Source: Legionella santicrucis | Lineage (GTDB): Bacteria; Pseudomonadota; Gammaproteobacteria; Legionellales; Legionellaceae | Length of the DNA: 64,000 nt | Direction of reading: 5' to 3' | Assembly (NCBI RefSeq): GCF_001468135.1 | Contig: NZ_LNYU01000091.1 | Span: 161,768-225,767 of the forward strand | Shown: positions 56,368 to 64,000 of the stretch, piece after piece | How the letters are laid out: each line of letters opens with the position of its first letter | Numbering within the stretch: the first letter of the stretch is position 1 | Notes under the pieces: generated by a model | What the model was told of the DNA's origin: nothing | Databases searched by the model: none | Seen by the model: only the letters and a program-made list of their open reading frames with translations | Translations under genes and position numbers: made by a program

Positions 56368-56820
56368 ATGAAAAAAATTCTGGTGTTACATGGACCAAAT
56401 TTAAATCTCTTGGGAACACGAGAGCCCTCGATTTATGGAGGTACGACGCTAGAATATATCAATACTCGTTTAGCTAAAGAAGCAACAGAAGCAGGATTTG
56501 CTCTGCAATGTTACCAAAGTAATTCTGAGGCAGATTTAATTCAATCGATCCACCAAGCAAGTACTAATGAAATCGATTATATAATTTTTAATCCTGCAGG
56601 ATTTACTCATACCAGTATAGCCTTAAGAGATGCGTTGAGTGCTGTTGCAATTCCGTTTATTGAAGTACATATCAGTAATATTTATTCCCGCGAAACTTTT
56701 CGTCACCACTCTTATTTTTCTGATATAGCCATAGGCATTATTAGCGGCTTAGGTGTACAAGGGTATTCGTTAGCATTAACCTCAATTATTGAAAGAGAAA
56801 CAAATAATGGACATTCGTAA
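56368..56820 (+). CDS. aroQ: 3-dehydroquinate dehydratase, type II
   Basis: 150 residues: [20 protein letters not shown] with Tyr/Arg lid, [33 protein letters not shown] and [17 protein letters not shown] (catalytic His). Shikimate pathway. Overlaps accB by 14 bases, the common aroQ-accB-accC order. Confidence 0.98.
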   Translation: MKKILVLHGPNLNLLGTREPSIYGGTTLEYINTRLAKEATEAGFALQCYQSNSEADLIQSIHQASTNEIDYIIFNPAGFTHTSIALRDALSAVAIPFIEVHISNIYSRETFRHHSYFSDIAIGIISGLGVQGYSLALTSIIERETNNGHS

Positions 56821-57292
56821 AATCAGAAAATTAATCGAATTGCTGGAAGAAACTGGCATTTCAGAAATTGAAATTAAAGAAGGTGAGGAATCACTTAGAT
56901 TAAGTCGTCACAGCAGTGTTCCTGTTGTAGAGCATCCTCAAGTTCATTACGTATCACCTCCTGTACCACAAGCAGCGTCACTTTCTGCTGGATCTACGTC
57001 TAATTCTACCGTAGGAAGCACACACCAAGAAAGCAAGCCGGCAGCACCCACTACTTCTGGTCATCAAATTCATTCACCCATGGTAGGGACAATGTATACA
57101 TCACCCTCGCCAGAAAGTCCTCCTTTTGTCAGCCTTGGCCAAACAGTCAAGGCAGGTGATGTTTTATGTATCGTTGAAGCAATGAAAATGTTTAATGAAA
57201 TTGAAGCAGACCGCGCCGGTAAAGTCGTAGAAATATTAGTCGGTAATGGAGAGCCTGTAGAATACGATCAGGTTCTATTTATTATAGAATGA
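56807..57292 (+). CDS. accB: Biotin carboxyl carrier protein of acetyl-CoA carboxylase
   Basis: 161 residues from ATG 56807 ([17 protein letters not shown]), inside the end of aroQ. A Pro/Ser/Ala-rich linker (about 50-85) and C-terminal biotinyl domain with VEAMKMF (biotin Lys127) and the thumb region [12 protein letters not shown]. Works with AccC and the AccA/AccD transferase. Confidence 0.97.
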   Translation: MDIRKIRKLIELLEETGISEIEIKEGEESLRLSRHSSVPVVEHPQVHYVSPPVPQAASLSAGSTSNSTVGSTHQESKPAAPTTSGHQIHSPMVGTMYTSPSPESPPFVSLGQTVKAGDVLCIVEAMKMFNEIEADRAGKVVEILVGNGEPVEYDQVLFIIE

Positions 57293-57302
57293 GGGTGCAT
57301 CC

Positions 57303-58643
57303 ATGCTCAGTAAAATTGTTATTGCCAACAGAGGTGAAATCGCCCTTCGCATCTTACGTGCATGTAAAGAGCTTGGTATTCAGACTGTAGCCGTACATTC
57401 AAACGTAGATAAAGATTTATTACATGTTCGTCTCGCTGATGAAACGGTTTGCATAGGACCTGCTCCAGCACAAAAAAGCTATCTGAATATTCCAGCTATT
57501 ATTTCTGCTGCTGAAATTACTGACGCTGTAGCCATTCACCCTGGTTATGGTTTCCTTTCAGAAAACGCTGATTTCGCGGACATAGTAGAAAAAAGTGGAT
57601 TTCGATTCATTGGCCCAAGAGGTGAAACAATTCGCCTCATGGGAGATAAAGTCTCTGCGATTAAGGCCATGAAAGCCGCAGGAGTTCCTTGTGTTCCTGG
57701 ATCAGATGGTCCTTTAACTGATGACGATCATAAAAATTTAGAAATAGGTCAAAAAATTGGCTATCCTGTTATTATTAAAGCAGCAGGAGGTGGCGGGGGG
57801 CGTGGTATGCGCGTTGTACATAGTGAATCACATCTTCTCAACGCGATTGCACTAACACGTAGTGAAGCTAAAGCCGCATTTAATAATCCTGTCGTTTATA
57901 TGGAAAAATTTCTGGAAAATCCTCGCCATGTTGAATTCCAAGTGTTAGGAGACGGTAAGGGTAACGCAATTCATCTTGGTGAACGTGACTGTTCCATGCA
58001 AAGACGCCATCAAAAAGTAGTAGAAGAAGCACCTGCGCCAGGGATTAGCCTTGAGCTTAGAGATAAAATTGGTGCTTCTGTAGTCAAAGCGTGCCAAGAT
58101 TTAAAATATCGTGGTGCAGGTACTTTTGAGTTCTTATATCAGGATGGCTGTTTTTATTTTATCGAAATGAATACTCGAATTCAGGTTGAGCATCCAGTAA
58201 CTGAAATGATTACAGGAATTGATTTGATTAAAGAACAAATCAAAATTGCAAGTGATCAACCTTTTACATTGACGCAAGAAAATATTCAATTACGCGGCCA
58301 TGCAATTGAATGTAGAATTAATGCAGAAGATGCTAAAACATTTATGCCTTCGCCAGGAACAATAAAATTATTACATCAACCAGGTGGTCCAGGTATTCGT
58401 TTTGACTCTCATATTTACAGTAGTTATACGGTGCCCCCTAATTATGACTCTATGATTGGTAAACTCATTAGTTATGGAAACACTCGTGCTGAGGCACTTG
58501 CAAGAATGCGTAATGCGCTGGATGAAATTATCATTGATGGTATAAAAACGAATATCGAATTGCATCAACGCATCTTTCATGATCAATCTTTTATTGCAGG
58601 TGGCACAAATATTCACTATCTGGAAAAAATGCTTAAGGGCTAA
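57303..58643 (+). CDS. accC: Biotin carboxylase subunit of acetyl-CoA carboxylase
   Basis: 446 residues: [23 protein letters not shown]-grasp lid [33 protein letters not shown] and [15 protein letters not shown] with catalytic residues. Carboxylates AccB's biotin. Ten bases after accB. Confidence 0.98.
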   Translation: MLSKIVIANRGEIALRILRACKELGIQTVAVHSNVDKDLLHVRLADETVCIGPAPAQKSYLNIPAIISAAEITDAVAIHPGYGFLSENADFADIVEKSGFRFIGPRGETIRLMGDKVSAIKAMKAAGVPCVPGSDGPLTDDDHKNLEIGQKIGYPVIIKAAGGGGGRGMRVVHSESHLLNAIALTRSEAKAAFNNPVVYMEKFLENPRHVEFQVLGDGKGNAIHLGERDCSMQRRHQKVVEEAPAPGISLELRDKIGASVVKACQDLKYRGAGTFEFLYQDGCFYFIEMNTRIQVEHPVTEMITGIDLIKEQIKIASDQPFTLTQENIQLRGHAIECRINAEDAKTFMPSPGTIKLLHQPGGPGIRFDSHIYSSYTVPPNYDSMIGKLISYGNTRAEALARMRNALDEIIIDGIKTNIELHQRIFHDQSFIAGGTNIHYLEKMLKG

Positions 58644-58648
58644 CTACT

Positions 58649-59518
58649 ATGTGGTTTCAATTAAAAATAGAACATTGTTCTAGCCAAGAAATTGAACAAC
58701 TGAGTGATCAGTTAGAAGATTTTGGCGCACTATCCATTATGCTTACTGATAAAAATGACAACCCTGTTCTGGAGCCAGAACCAGGAACTACCCCTTTATG
58801 GCCCGAAGTTATTATTCATGCCCTATTTGCAGAAATATTTCAAGCTCAATATACTCGCGATCAGTTGACCCAAGCTTATCCTGCATTAGCATGTACTTTA
58901 GAAATTTTGGAGGATAGAGATTGGGAAAGAGCGTGGATGGATGATTTTAAACCACAGCGTTATGGACAACGTTTATGGATTTGCCCTACTTGGTCAACTC
59001 CACCAGAACCCAATGCAGTGAATTTAATGCTCGACCCAGGCTTAGCTTTTGGTACAGGAACCCATCCTACTACAGCATTATGTTTAACCTGGCTTGAGCA
59101 AGCAAATTTAAGCAATAAATCTATTATTGATTATGGTTGTGGCTCAGGAATTCTTTCTTTGGCTGCATTAAAATTAGGAGCAAAAGAAGTATATGCGGTG
59201 GATATTGATCCGCAAGCTTTGCAAGCTACCACGAATAATGCCTTAACGAACCAATTAGAAGAGAATCAATTACTAGTAAGTTTGCCTGATGCATTACAAT
59301 ATCCAGTAGATTTGATCATAGCCAATATTTTGCTAGCACCGCTACTCACCTTGAAAGAACGTTTTCATCATCTTTTAAAGAGCGAAGGGATGCTTATTGT
59401 ATCAGGAATACTTGAAGAACAAGTATCTGAAATCATAAAGACCTATGATTCAATGTTTACTCTTTTACATCAAGAAAAGCTTAATGGATGGTCATTATTG
59501 GCTTTTGTACGAAAGTAA
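58649..59518 (+). CDS. prmA: Ribosomal protein L11 methyltransferase
   Basis: 289 residues: N-terminal substrate-binding domain (MWFQLKIEHCSSQEIEQLSD), RDWERAWMDDFKPQRYG, MLDPGLAFGTGTHPTTALCL and SAM motif IIDYGCGSGILSLAALKLGA, then IIANILLAPLLTLK. Trimethylates L11. Five bases after accC, the order seen in many gammaproteobacteria. Confidence 0.97.
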   Translation: MWFQLKIEHCSSQEIEQLSDQLEDFGALSIMLTDKNDNPVLEPEPGTTPLWPEVIIHALFAEIFQAQYTRDQLTQAYPALACTLEILEDRDWERAWMDDFKPQRYGQRLWICPTWSTPPEPNAVNLMLDPGLAFGTGTHPTTALCLTWLEQANLSNKSIIDYGCGSGILSLAALKLGAKEVYAVDIDPQALQATTNNALTNQLEENQLLVSLPDALQYPVDLIIANILLAPLLTLKERFHHLLKSEGMLIVSGILEEQVSEIIKTYDSMFTLLHQEKLNGWSLLAFVRK

Positions 59519-59540
59519 TATTTTAACGCAGTACTAGGTT

Positions 59541-59592
59541 CTGTTTCCATTTTGCTAGCCCATTTAGGCTGGGATAGTAGAAATGGAAACAG
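59541..59592 (+). promoter_or_regulatory. Hairpin before purH covering an upstream ATG
   Basis: CTGTTTCCATTT (59541-59552) pairs exactly with AAATGGAAACAG (59581-59592); part of the inner region (GCTAGCCCA / CTGGGATAGT) also pairs imperfectly. It ends 26 bases before the preferred purH start and buries the other in-frame ATG (59583). It could control purH translation or end prmA transcription (no T-run). Confidence 0.45.
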
Positions 59593-59618
59593 CCCCTCCA
59601 AGTAAAAGGTGGCTACCA

Positions 59619-61208
59619 ATGATCGCAGAACAAAAATTTTCTACTTTTAAACCTAAAAGAGCTTTGCTTAGTGTTTCTGATAAAAGAGGAATAGTTGAAC
59701 TTGGCAAAGTCCTCCATCAACATGGAGTAGAACTTATTGCAACAGGTAATACTTCTGCCTTACTTAAAGAACACCAATTGCCAGTTACTGATGTCAGTGA
59801 ATGCACAGGTTTTCCAGAAATGCTTGACGGTCGAGTTAAAACATTACACCCTGCAATACATGCAGGATTGCTTGCTCGCAAAAATAAGGATGAGAAAACA
59901 TTACAAGAACACTCCATTAAACCTATTGATTTACTCATTATTAATTTATATCCATTTGAGCAAACCATTAGTCGCCCTGATTGTAATTTTAATGCTGCAA
60001 TTGAAAATATTGATATTGGTGGCCCAGCAATGATTCGCTCTGCAGCAAAAAATCATGCGCACACTTTTGTCGTAGTAAAGCCAGAAGACTATGCGGAGCT
60101 TATTGATTATATACATTCTAAGAAAGTACCTATGGACTGGGGATTTACCTTAGCTAAAAAAGCTTTTGCACATACAGCAGCTTATGATGCAGCAATCGCT
60201 AATTATCTAACTACTTTAGATGAACAATATACTCCCTCTGGATTCCCGGAAGTACTTACCTGCCAATTCAATAAAATTACTGATCTACGTTATGGAGAAA
60301 ATCCACATCAACAAGCTGTTTTTTATGGGGATAAAAATGCTACATCTGGCTCTCTAGGAGGAGCTCAATTAATTCAAGGCAAGCAACTATCCTACAATAA
60401 TATTTTGGATGCCGATGCTGCTTTGGATTGTGTTAAATCATTTGCTCATGATAAACCAGTTTGTGCCATTATAAAACATGCCAATCCTTGTGGGGTTGCG
60501 TTAAGTGATACTCTTCTTAATGCATATCTTAAAGCGTACCAATGTGATCCAGCATCAGCTTATGGCGGCATTATTGCGTTTAACCAAACAATAGATGGCG
60601 GCACAGCAAAAACAATCCTAGAAAAACAATTTGTAGAAGTCATTATTGCTCCAGAGATAAGTGATGAAGCAAAAAAAATGCTTGCCAACAAAGAAAATAT
60701 TCGTGTCTTAGTAACAGGAGTATGGCAACCAGATAACGCTTTTAGTTTAAATATGAAGAAAGTAGATGGTGGCTTACTGGTGCAAGAACATGACTCTCTT
60801 GCTTTAGGAAGTTATGAATTAAAAACCGTAACGCAAAAAAAACCATCCGACCAACAAATGAATGATTTAATGTTTGCGTGGCTTGCAGCAAAACATGTGA
60901 AATCTAATGCGATTGTTTATGCCAAAGATGCTGCAACTATAGGCTTAGGAGGCGGTCAAACGAGTCGAGTAATGAGTGCTCGTATTGGTCTTTGGCAAGC
61001 AACCCAAATGGGATTTGATACTCATGGCGCAGTAATGGCCTCCGATGCATTCATTCCTTTTCCCGATACGGTTGAAATCGCTGCAAAAGCTGGTATCTCT
61101 GCTATTATTCAACCAGGAGGTTCAATCAGAGATACACAGGTGATTGCTTGTGCTGAAGAACATGGGGTCATTATGGTATTTACTGGAGTTCGTCATTTTA
61201 AACATTGA
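59619..61208 (+). CDS. purH: Bifunctional AICAR formyltransferase/IMP cyclohydrolase
   Basis: 529 residues from ATG 59619, which has AAGGTGG eight bases upstream; an ATG 36 bases earlier is inside a hairpin. N-terminal IMP cyclohydrolase (KPKRALLSVSDKRGIVELGK; MLDGRVKTLHPAIHAGLLAR), C-terminal transformylase (IIKHANPCGVA with catalytic Lys-His, GGQTSRVMSARIG, and the final DTVEIAAKAGISAIIQPGGS). Last two steps to IMP. Confidence 0.97.
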   Translation: MIAEQKFSTFKPKRALLSVSDKRGIVELGKVLHQHGVELIATGNTSALLKEHQLPVTDVSECTGFPEMLDGRVKTLHPAIHAGLLARKNKDEKTLQEHSIKPIDLLIINLYPFEQTISRPDCNFNAAIENIDIGGPAMIRSAAKNHAHTFVVVKPEDYAELIDYIHSKKVPMDWGFTLAKKAFAHTAAYDAAIANYLTTLDEQYTPSGFPEVLTCQFNKITDLRYGENPHQQAVFYGDKNATSGSLGGAQLIQGKQLSYNNILDADAALDCVKSFAHDKPVCAIIKHANPCGVALSDTLLNAYLKAYQCDPASAYGGIIAFNQTIDGGTAKTILEKQFVEVIIAPEISDEAKKMLANKENIRVLVTGVWQPDNAFSLNMKKVDGGLLVQEHDSLALGSYELKTVTQKKPSDQQMNDLMFAWLAAKHVKSNAIVYAKDAATIGLGGGQTSRVMSARIGLWQATQMGFDTHGAVMASDAFIPFPDTVEIAAKAGISAIIQPGGSIRDTQVIACAEEHGVIMVFTGVRHFKH

Positions 61209-61333
61209 TGCATCAAATAAGATTGTTATGAACTACTCTATAGGTTGTTAAAACATTTTACCTATGGCTCAAAAGACGCATGAACTTTTTTGGAGCATGC
61301 GCACAATCAAAAGTGCGTGTAATGGAGTTATAA

Positions 61334-61978
61334 ATGGTTAAAACCCTTGTAATTACTGGCATCAGTCGAGGAATAGGATTAGAAACAGCTCGAATTTTTT
61401 TAGCACATGACTGGCATGTCATCGGAACTTCGACACATGGCACAATCCCTTTAAAAAATAAAAACTTAAAAAGTTACAGTCTTGATTTAAAGAGCTCGCA
61501 ACAAATTAATCTTTTTGCAGAAAAATTACCGAAAATTGATGTGTTAATTAATAATGCAGCCGTACTTCTGGAGAATTGGAATCAAGAAAAAATCAATATG
61601 GAGCAATTAAAAGACACATTTGCTGTGAATGTATTTGGGACTATTGAATTAACCGAAAAATGCCTTTGTAAGTTAAATACCGATGCGCAAATCATTAATA
61701 TATCATCGGGATGGGGGACATTTAGCTCAAATGATTCTGCTTATCAACCACACTACAAAATGTCAAAATCATGCTTAAATATGTACACACTACTTTTGAC
61801 AAAAAGATTGCCCAAAAACACTATTTCTAGTTTTGATCCAGGCTGGGTCAGAACTGATATGGGAAAAAGCAATGCACCAAAATTACCATCAGAAGCAGCG
61901 CAAGAAATTTATAATTTAGTCAATAAGAAAAAGAAAAGCGGCTATTTTTGGCACGAAGGAGCAATTAGAGATTGGTAA
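61334..61978 (+). CDS. Short-chain dehydrogenase/reductase
   Basis: 214 residues, classical SDR: TGISRGIGLETARIF (NAD(P) motif), VLINNAAVLLE (NNAG-like), IINISSGWGTFSS (catalytic Ser) and YKMSK (YxxxK). C-terminal FDPGWVRTDMGKSNAP. GGAG precedes the ATG by six bases. A little shorter than average. Substrate unknown; the PHA synthase gene next to it does not by itself imply acetoacetyl-CoA reductase. Confidence 0.9.
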   Translation: MVKTLVITGISRGIGLETARIFLAHDWHVIGTSTHGTIPLKNKNLKSYSLDLKSSQQINLFAEKLPKIDVLINNAAVLLENWNQEKINMEQLKDTFAVNVFGTIELTEKCLCKLNTDAQIINISSGWGTFSSNDSAYQPHYKMSKSCLNMYTLLLTKRLPKNTISSFDPGWVRTDMGKSNAPKLPSEAAQEIYNLVNKKKKSGYFWHEGAIRDW

Positions 61979-62128
61979 TTTATAGCTTATAGAGTACAAA
62001 TGATATAAACATTAGAAATTCAATCCCTTTCTTTAGAGAAGATTTTTAGATCTCAAATGTTATACTCTTGATCAGTAAGAAGAAACAAACCAAAATAGAC
62101 ACAAAAACATTTGTCCTTAGGAGTTAGG

Positions 62129-63871
62129 ATGATCCACGACACGGAACTTAGTGAGTTACTTAAAGCAATAGCTGAAAAAAGTTTGCAAATTATTTCAGAT
62201 ATACAAAAAACTCCCTTGCAGCTCTCTATTATCATCAATCAATACATTGAACTAACAGAACACTTTCAAAGTGTGATGACTATTCTTTTAAAAAATCCAG
62301 AAAAAATCTGGGCAATGCAGCTTGCATATTGGCAAGATGCTTTCAATTTAGCACAAATCCAATTAGAGCATTGGTTAGAAGGAAAACCTGTGCCTATTGA
62401 GGATCCCCGCTTTAGAGAAGAAGACTGGTTGAACAATCCATTTTTCAACATAATGATCCAGCATTATCTTTTAGCCAGTCAGCACATGAATAATTTATTT
62501 GAAACAGCGGAATACCCCGATAAAAATACAGCAAAGCGCCTGCAATTTTTTACCAAACAATATTTAGATGCTTTATCTCCGGCAAACTTTATCCACACTA
62601 ATCCACAGATTATGGATGAAACACTCAAAAGCCGTGGTAAAAATTTATTACGTGGATTACATAACTTACTTTCAGATCTGGAGGTAGGCTCCTCTCGCTT
62701 AATGATTAAAATGACCGATATGGAGGCTTTTAAGCTAGGTGAAAATCTAGCGATAACCCCAGGAAAAGTTATTTTTCGCAATAACATGATAGAACTGATT
62801 CAATACACACCCCAATCCACTAAAGTCAAATCAATACCCCTGCTCATCATCCCTCCCTGGATTAACAAGTATTACATTCTTGATTTAAGCCCCCACAATT
62901 CTCTAGTGCGTTGGTTAGTAAAACAAGGAATTACCGTATTTATGATTTCCTGGGTTAATCCAGACGCAAGCTTTTCTCATAAAAGCTTATACGATTATTT
63001 AAATGAGGGTCCAATAACAGCAATTAAGATCATCCAACAACAGATGCATGTTAATCAAGTCAATGCTATGGGGTTTTGTATTGGCGGAACACTTCTTTCC
63101 ATGCTTCTTGCTTACAATAAAGCATGCCAAGATAACTCGATTCACAGCGCAACTTTTTTAGCATCGATGATTGATTTCAGTGATCCTGGTGACATTTCAG
63201 TATTTATTGATGAGCAACAAATTGCAAAACTGGAAGACGAGATGAAATCCAAAGGCTATCTTGCTGGAAAATTTATGGCATCAAGCTTTAATTCACTTCG
63301 TGCTAATGATTTAATTTGGTCATTTTTTATTAAAAATTATTTACGTGGCAAAAATCCAGTTCCTTTCGATATATTGTATTGGAATTCAGATTCTACGAAT
63401 ATGCCCGCAACGATGCATTCACAATACTTGAGATGGATGTACTTGCATAATAATTTGTCAAAACCTGGTAAAATACATCTTAACCATACACCAATTGATG
63501 TCACTCTTATTGAGATACCTACTTTTTTTCTCTCAACAGAAAAAGATCATATCGCGCCCTGGAAAACTACCTATATAGGTTTTCAACTAATGAAGGGGCC
63601 CAAGCGTTTTGTTCTAGGGGGATCAGGACATATAGCAGGAATTGTTAATGCACCTGAAGCAAAAAAATACAGCTATAAAGTGAATAATCACGCTCCTTCC
63701 AATGCGGAAAAATGGTTGGAGCAAGCAACAGAACACTCTGGCTCTTGGTGGCCTGAATGGTTAAAATGGCTAAAATCACATTCAGGAAAACTCATACCCG
63801 CTCCAGAATTTGCACAATTACCATTAACACCATTAATGGATGCGCCAGGAAGCTATGTTTTGAAAAAATAA
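62129..63871 (+). CDS. phaC: Class I poly(3-hydroxyalkanoate) synthase
   Basis: 580 residues from ATG 62129, preceded by AGGAG. N-terminal PHA-synthase domain (NPFFNIMIQHYLLASQHMNN) and alpha/beta core with the lipase-like box AMGFCIGGTLLSML carrying the catalytic Cys, SWVNPDASFSHKSLYDYL, and the C-terminal GSGHIAGIVNAPEAKKY with the catalytic His. Polymerises 3-hydroxyacyl-CoA into storage granules, used by Legionella for survival. No phaA/phaB neighbours. Confidence 0.96.
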   Translation: MIHDTELSELLKAIAEKSLQIISDIQKTPLQLSIIINQYIELTEHFQSVMTILLKNPEKIWAMQLAYWQDAFNLAQIQLEHWLEGKPVPIEDPRFREEDWLNNPFFNIMIQHYLLASQHMNNLFETAEYPDKNTAKRLQFFTKQYLDALSPANFIHTNPQIMDETLKSRGKNLLRGLHNLLSDLEVGSSRLMIKMTDMEAFKLGENLAITPGKVIFRNNMIELIQYTPQSTKVKSIPLLIIPPWINKYYILDLSPHNSLVRWLVKQGITVFMISWVNPDASFSHKSLYDYLNEGPITAIKIIQQQMHVNQVNAMGFCIGGTLLSMLLAYNKACQDNSIHSATFLASMIDFSDPGDISVFIDEQQIAKLEDEMKSKGYLAGKFMASSFNSLRANDLIWSFFIKNYLRGKNPVPFDILYWNSDSTNMPATMHSQYLRWMYLHNNLSKPGKIHLNHTPIDVTLIEIPTFFLSTEKDHIAPWKTTYIGFQLMKGPKRFVLGGSGHIAGIVNAPEAKKYSYKVNNHAPSNAEKWLEQATEHSGSWWPEWLKWLKSHSGKLIPAPEFAQLPLTPLMDAPGSYVLKK

Positions 63872-64000
63872 GGTAACAGATTAAATTAAATTTCACTGTG
63901 AACAAAACCGTGACCATCTGAGAAATAAGTTTGTTACTTTTTAGACCCTTCCGCTTTTGCGGCAGGTGACGTGTCATTTTAACAACCCTGAGCCCATTAA

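Noticed and set aside
63792..63977. Minus-strand open frame at the right edge overlapping phaC
   Set aside because: Shadow of phaC. Another reading of 63920-63970 gives a short PAAKAEGSKK-like end that recalls phasin tails, but an in-frame stop lies eight codons before it, so no gene is claimed.

Overview
The window is AT-rich chromosomal DNA of a Legionella species, probably not L. pneumophila itself. The main evidence is a thermolysin-type metalloprotease that closely resembles Legionella ProA/Msp, a lone IcmC/DotE-family Dot/Icm gene (DotV-like), ankyrin and Fic proteins of the kind Legionella secretes through Dot/Icm, and gammaproteobacterial gene orders (gpmI-envC-ctpA, hflK-hflC-purA, uppS-cdsA-rseP-bamA-skp-lpxD-fabZ-lpxA). 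From memory, the order from proA through dotV, rpoN, trmB and an ankyrin gene to purA resembles the L. pneumophila lpg046x-lpg051x region. No database could be consulted.

Layout. 1-16.3 kb is the accessory part. It holds the 3' end of a reducing type I polyketide synthase facing a LuxI/FeeM-like acyltransferase, a Fic-ankyrin effector candidate, a queuosine-precursor transporter and a CvfB-like RNA-binding protein. A DNA-repair island follows: ChaB, DUF3175, a cold-shock protein, LigD split in two, and Ku, with a broken acetyltransferase relic between them. Two secreted proteins of unknown role and an orphan gene close this part. 16.3-26.6 kb is the envelope and lipid A operon on the minus strand, preceded by serS. 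26.9-32.2 kb carries gpmI, envC, ctpA and htpX. 32.2-36.2 kb has a TetR-regulated ABM-domain gene, a shortened periplasmic binding protein and a secreted adenosine deaminase. 36.4-44.6 kb has purA/hflC/hflK, a D-threonine-aldolase-like enzyme with a LysE exporter, an ankyrin effector candidate, trmB and rpmB-rpmG. 44.7-56 kb has rpoN, hpf, an HPr, pssA, the DotV-like gene, a flavin reductase, class I aldolase, an EEP-family protein, a hydrolase, proA and a Bcr/CflA pump. 56.3-63.9 kb has aroQ-accB-accC-prmA, purH, a short-chain dehydrogenase and phaC.

Most worth a second look: (1) the LigD phosphoesterase and ligase-polymerase are encoded in overlapping frames joined at an A9 run that contains an in-frame A AAA AAC slippery heptamer; a -1 shift or a +1 A transcript slip would give a canonical LigD of about 840 residues. 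(2) A family of short intergenic elements with related 23-24 nt terminal inverted repeats occurs at uppS/cdsA, uppS/gpmI, rpoN/hpf and fba/EEP, with a fragment at trmB; their ends sit on the stop codons of neighbouring genes. (3) The NHEJ genes cluster with ChaB, DUF3175 and a Csp. (4) A TetR gene with a predicted leaderless transcript and two matching palindromes flanks a tandem ABM protein.
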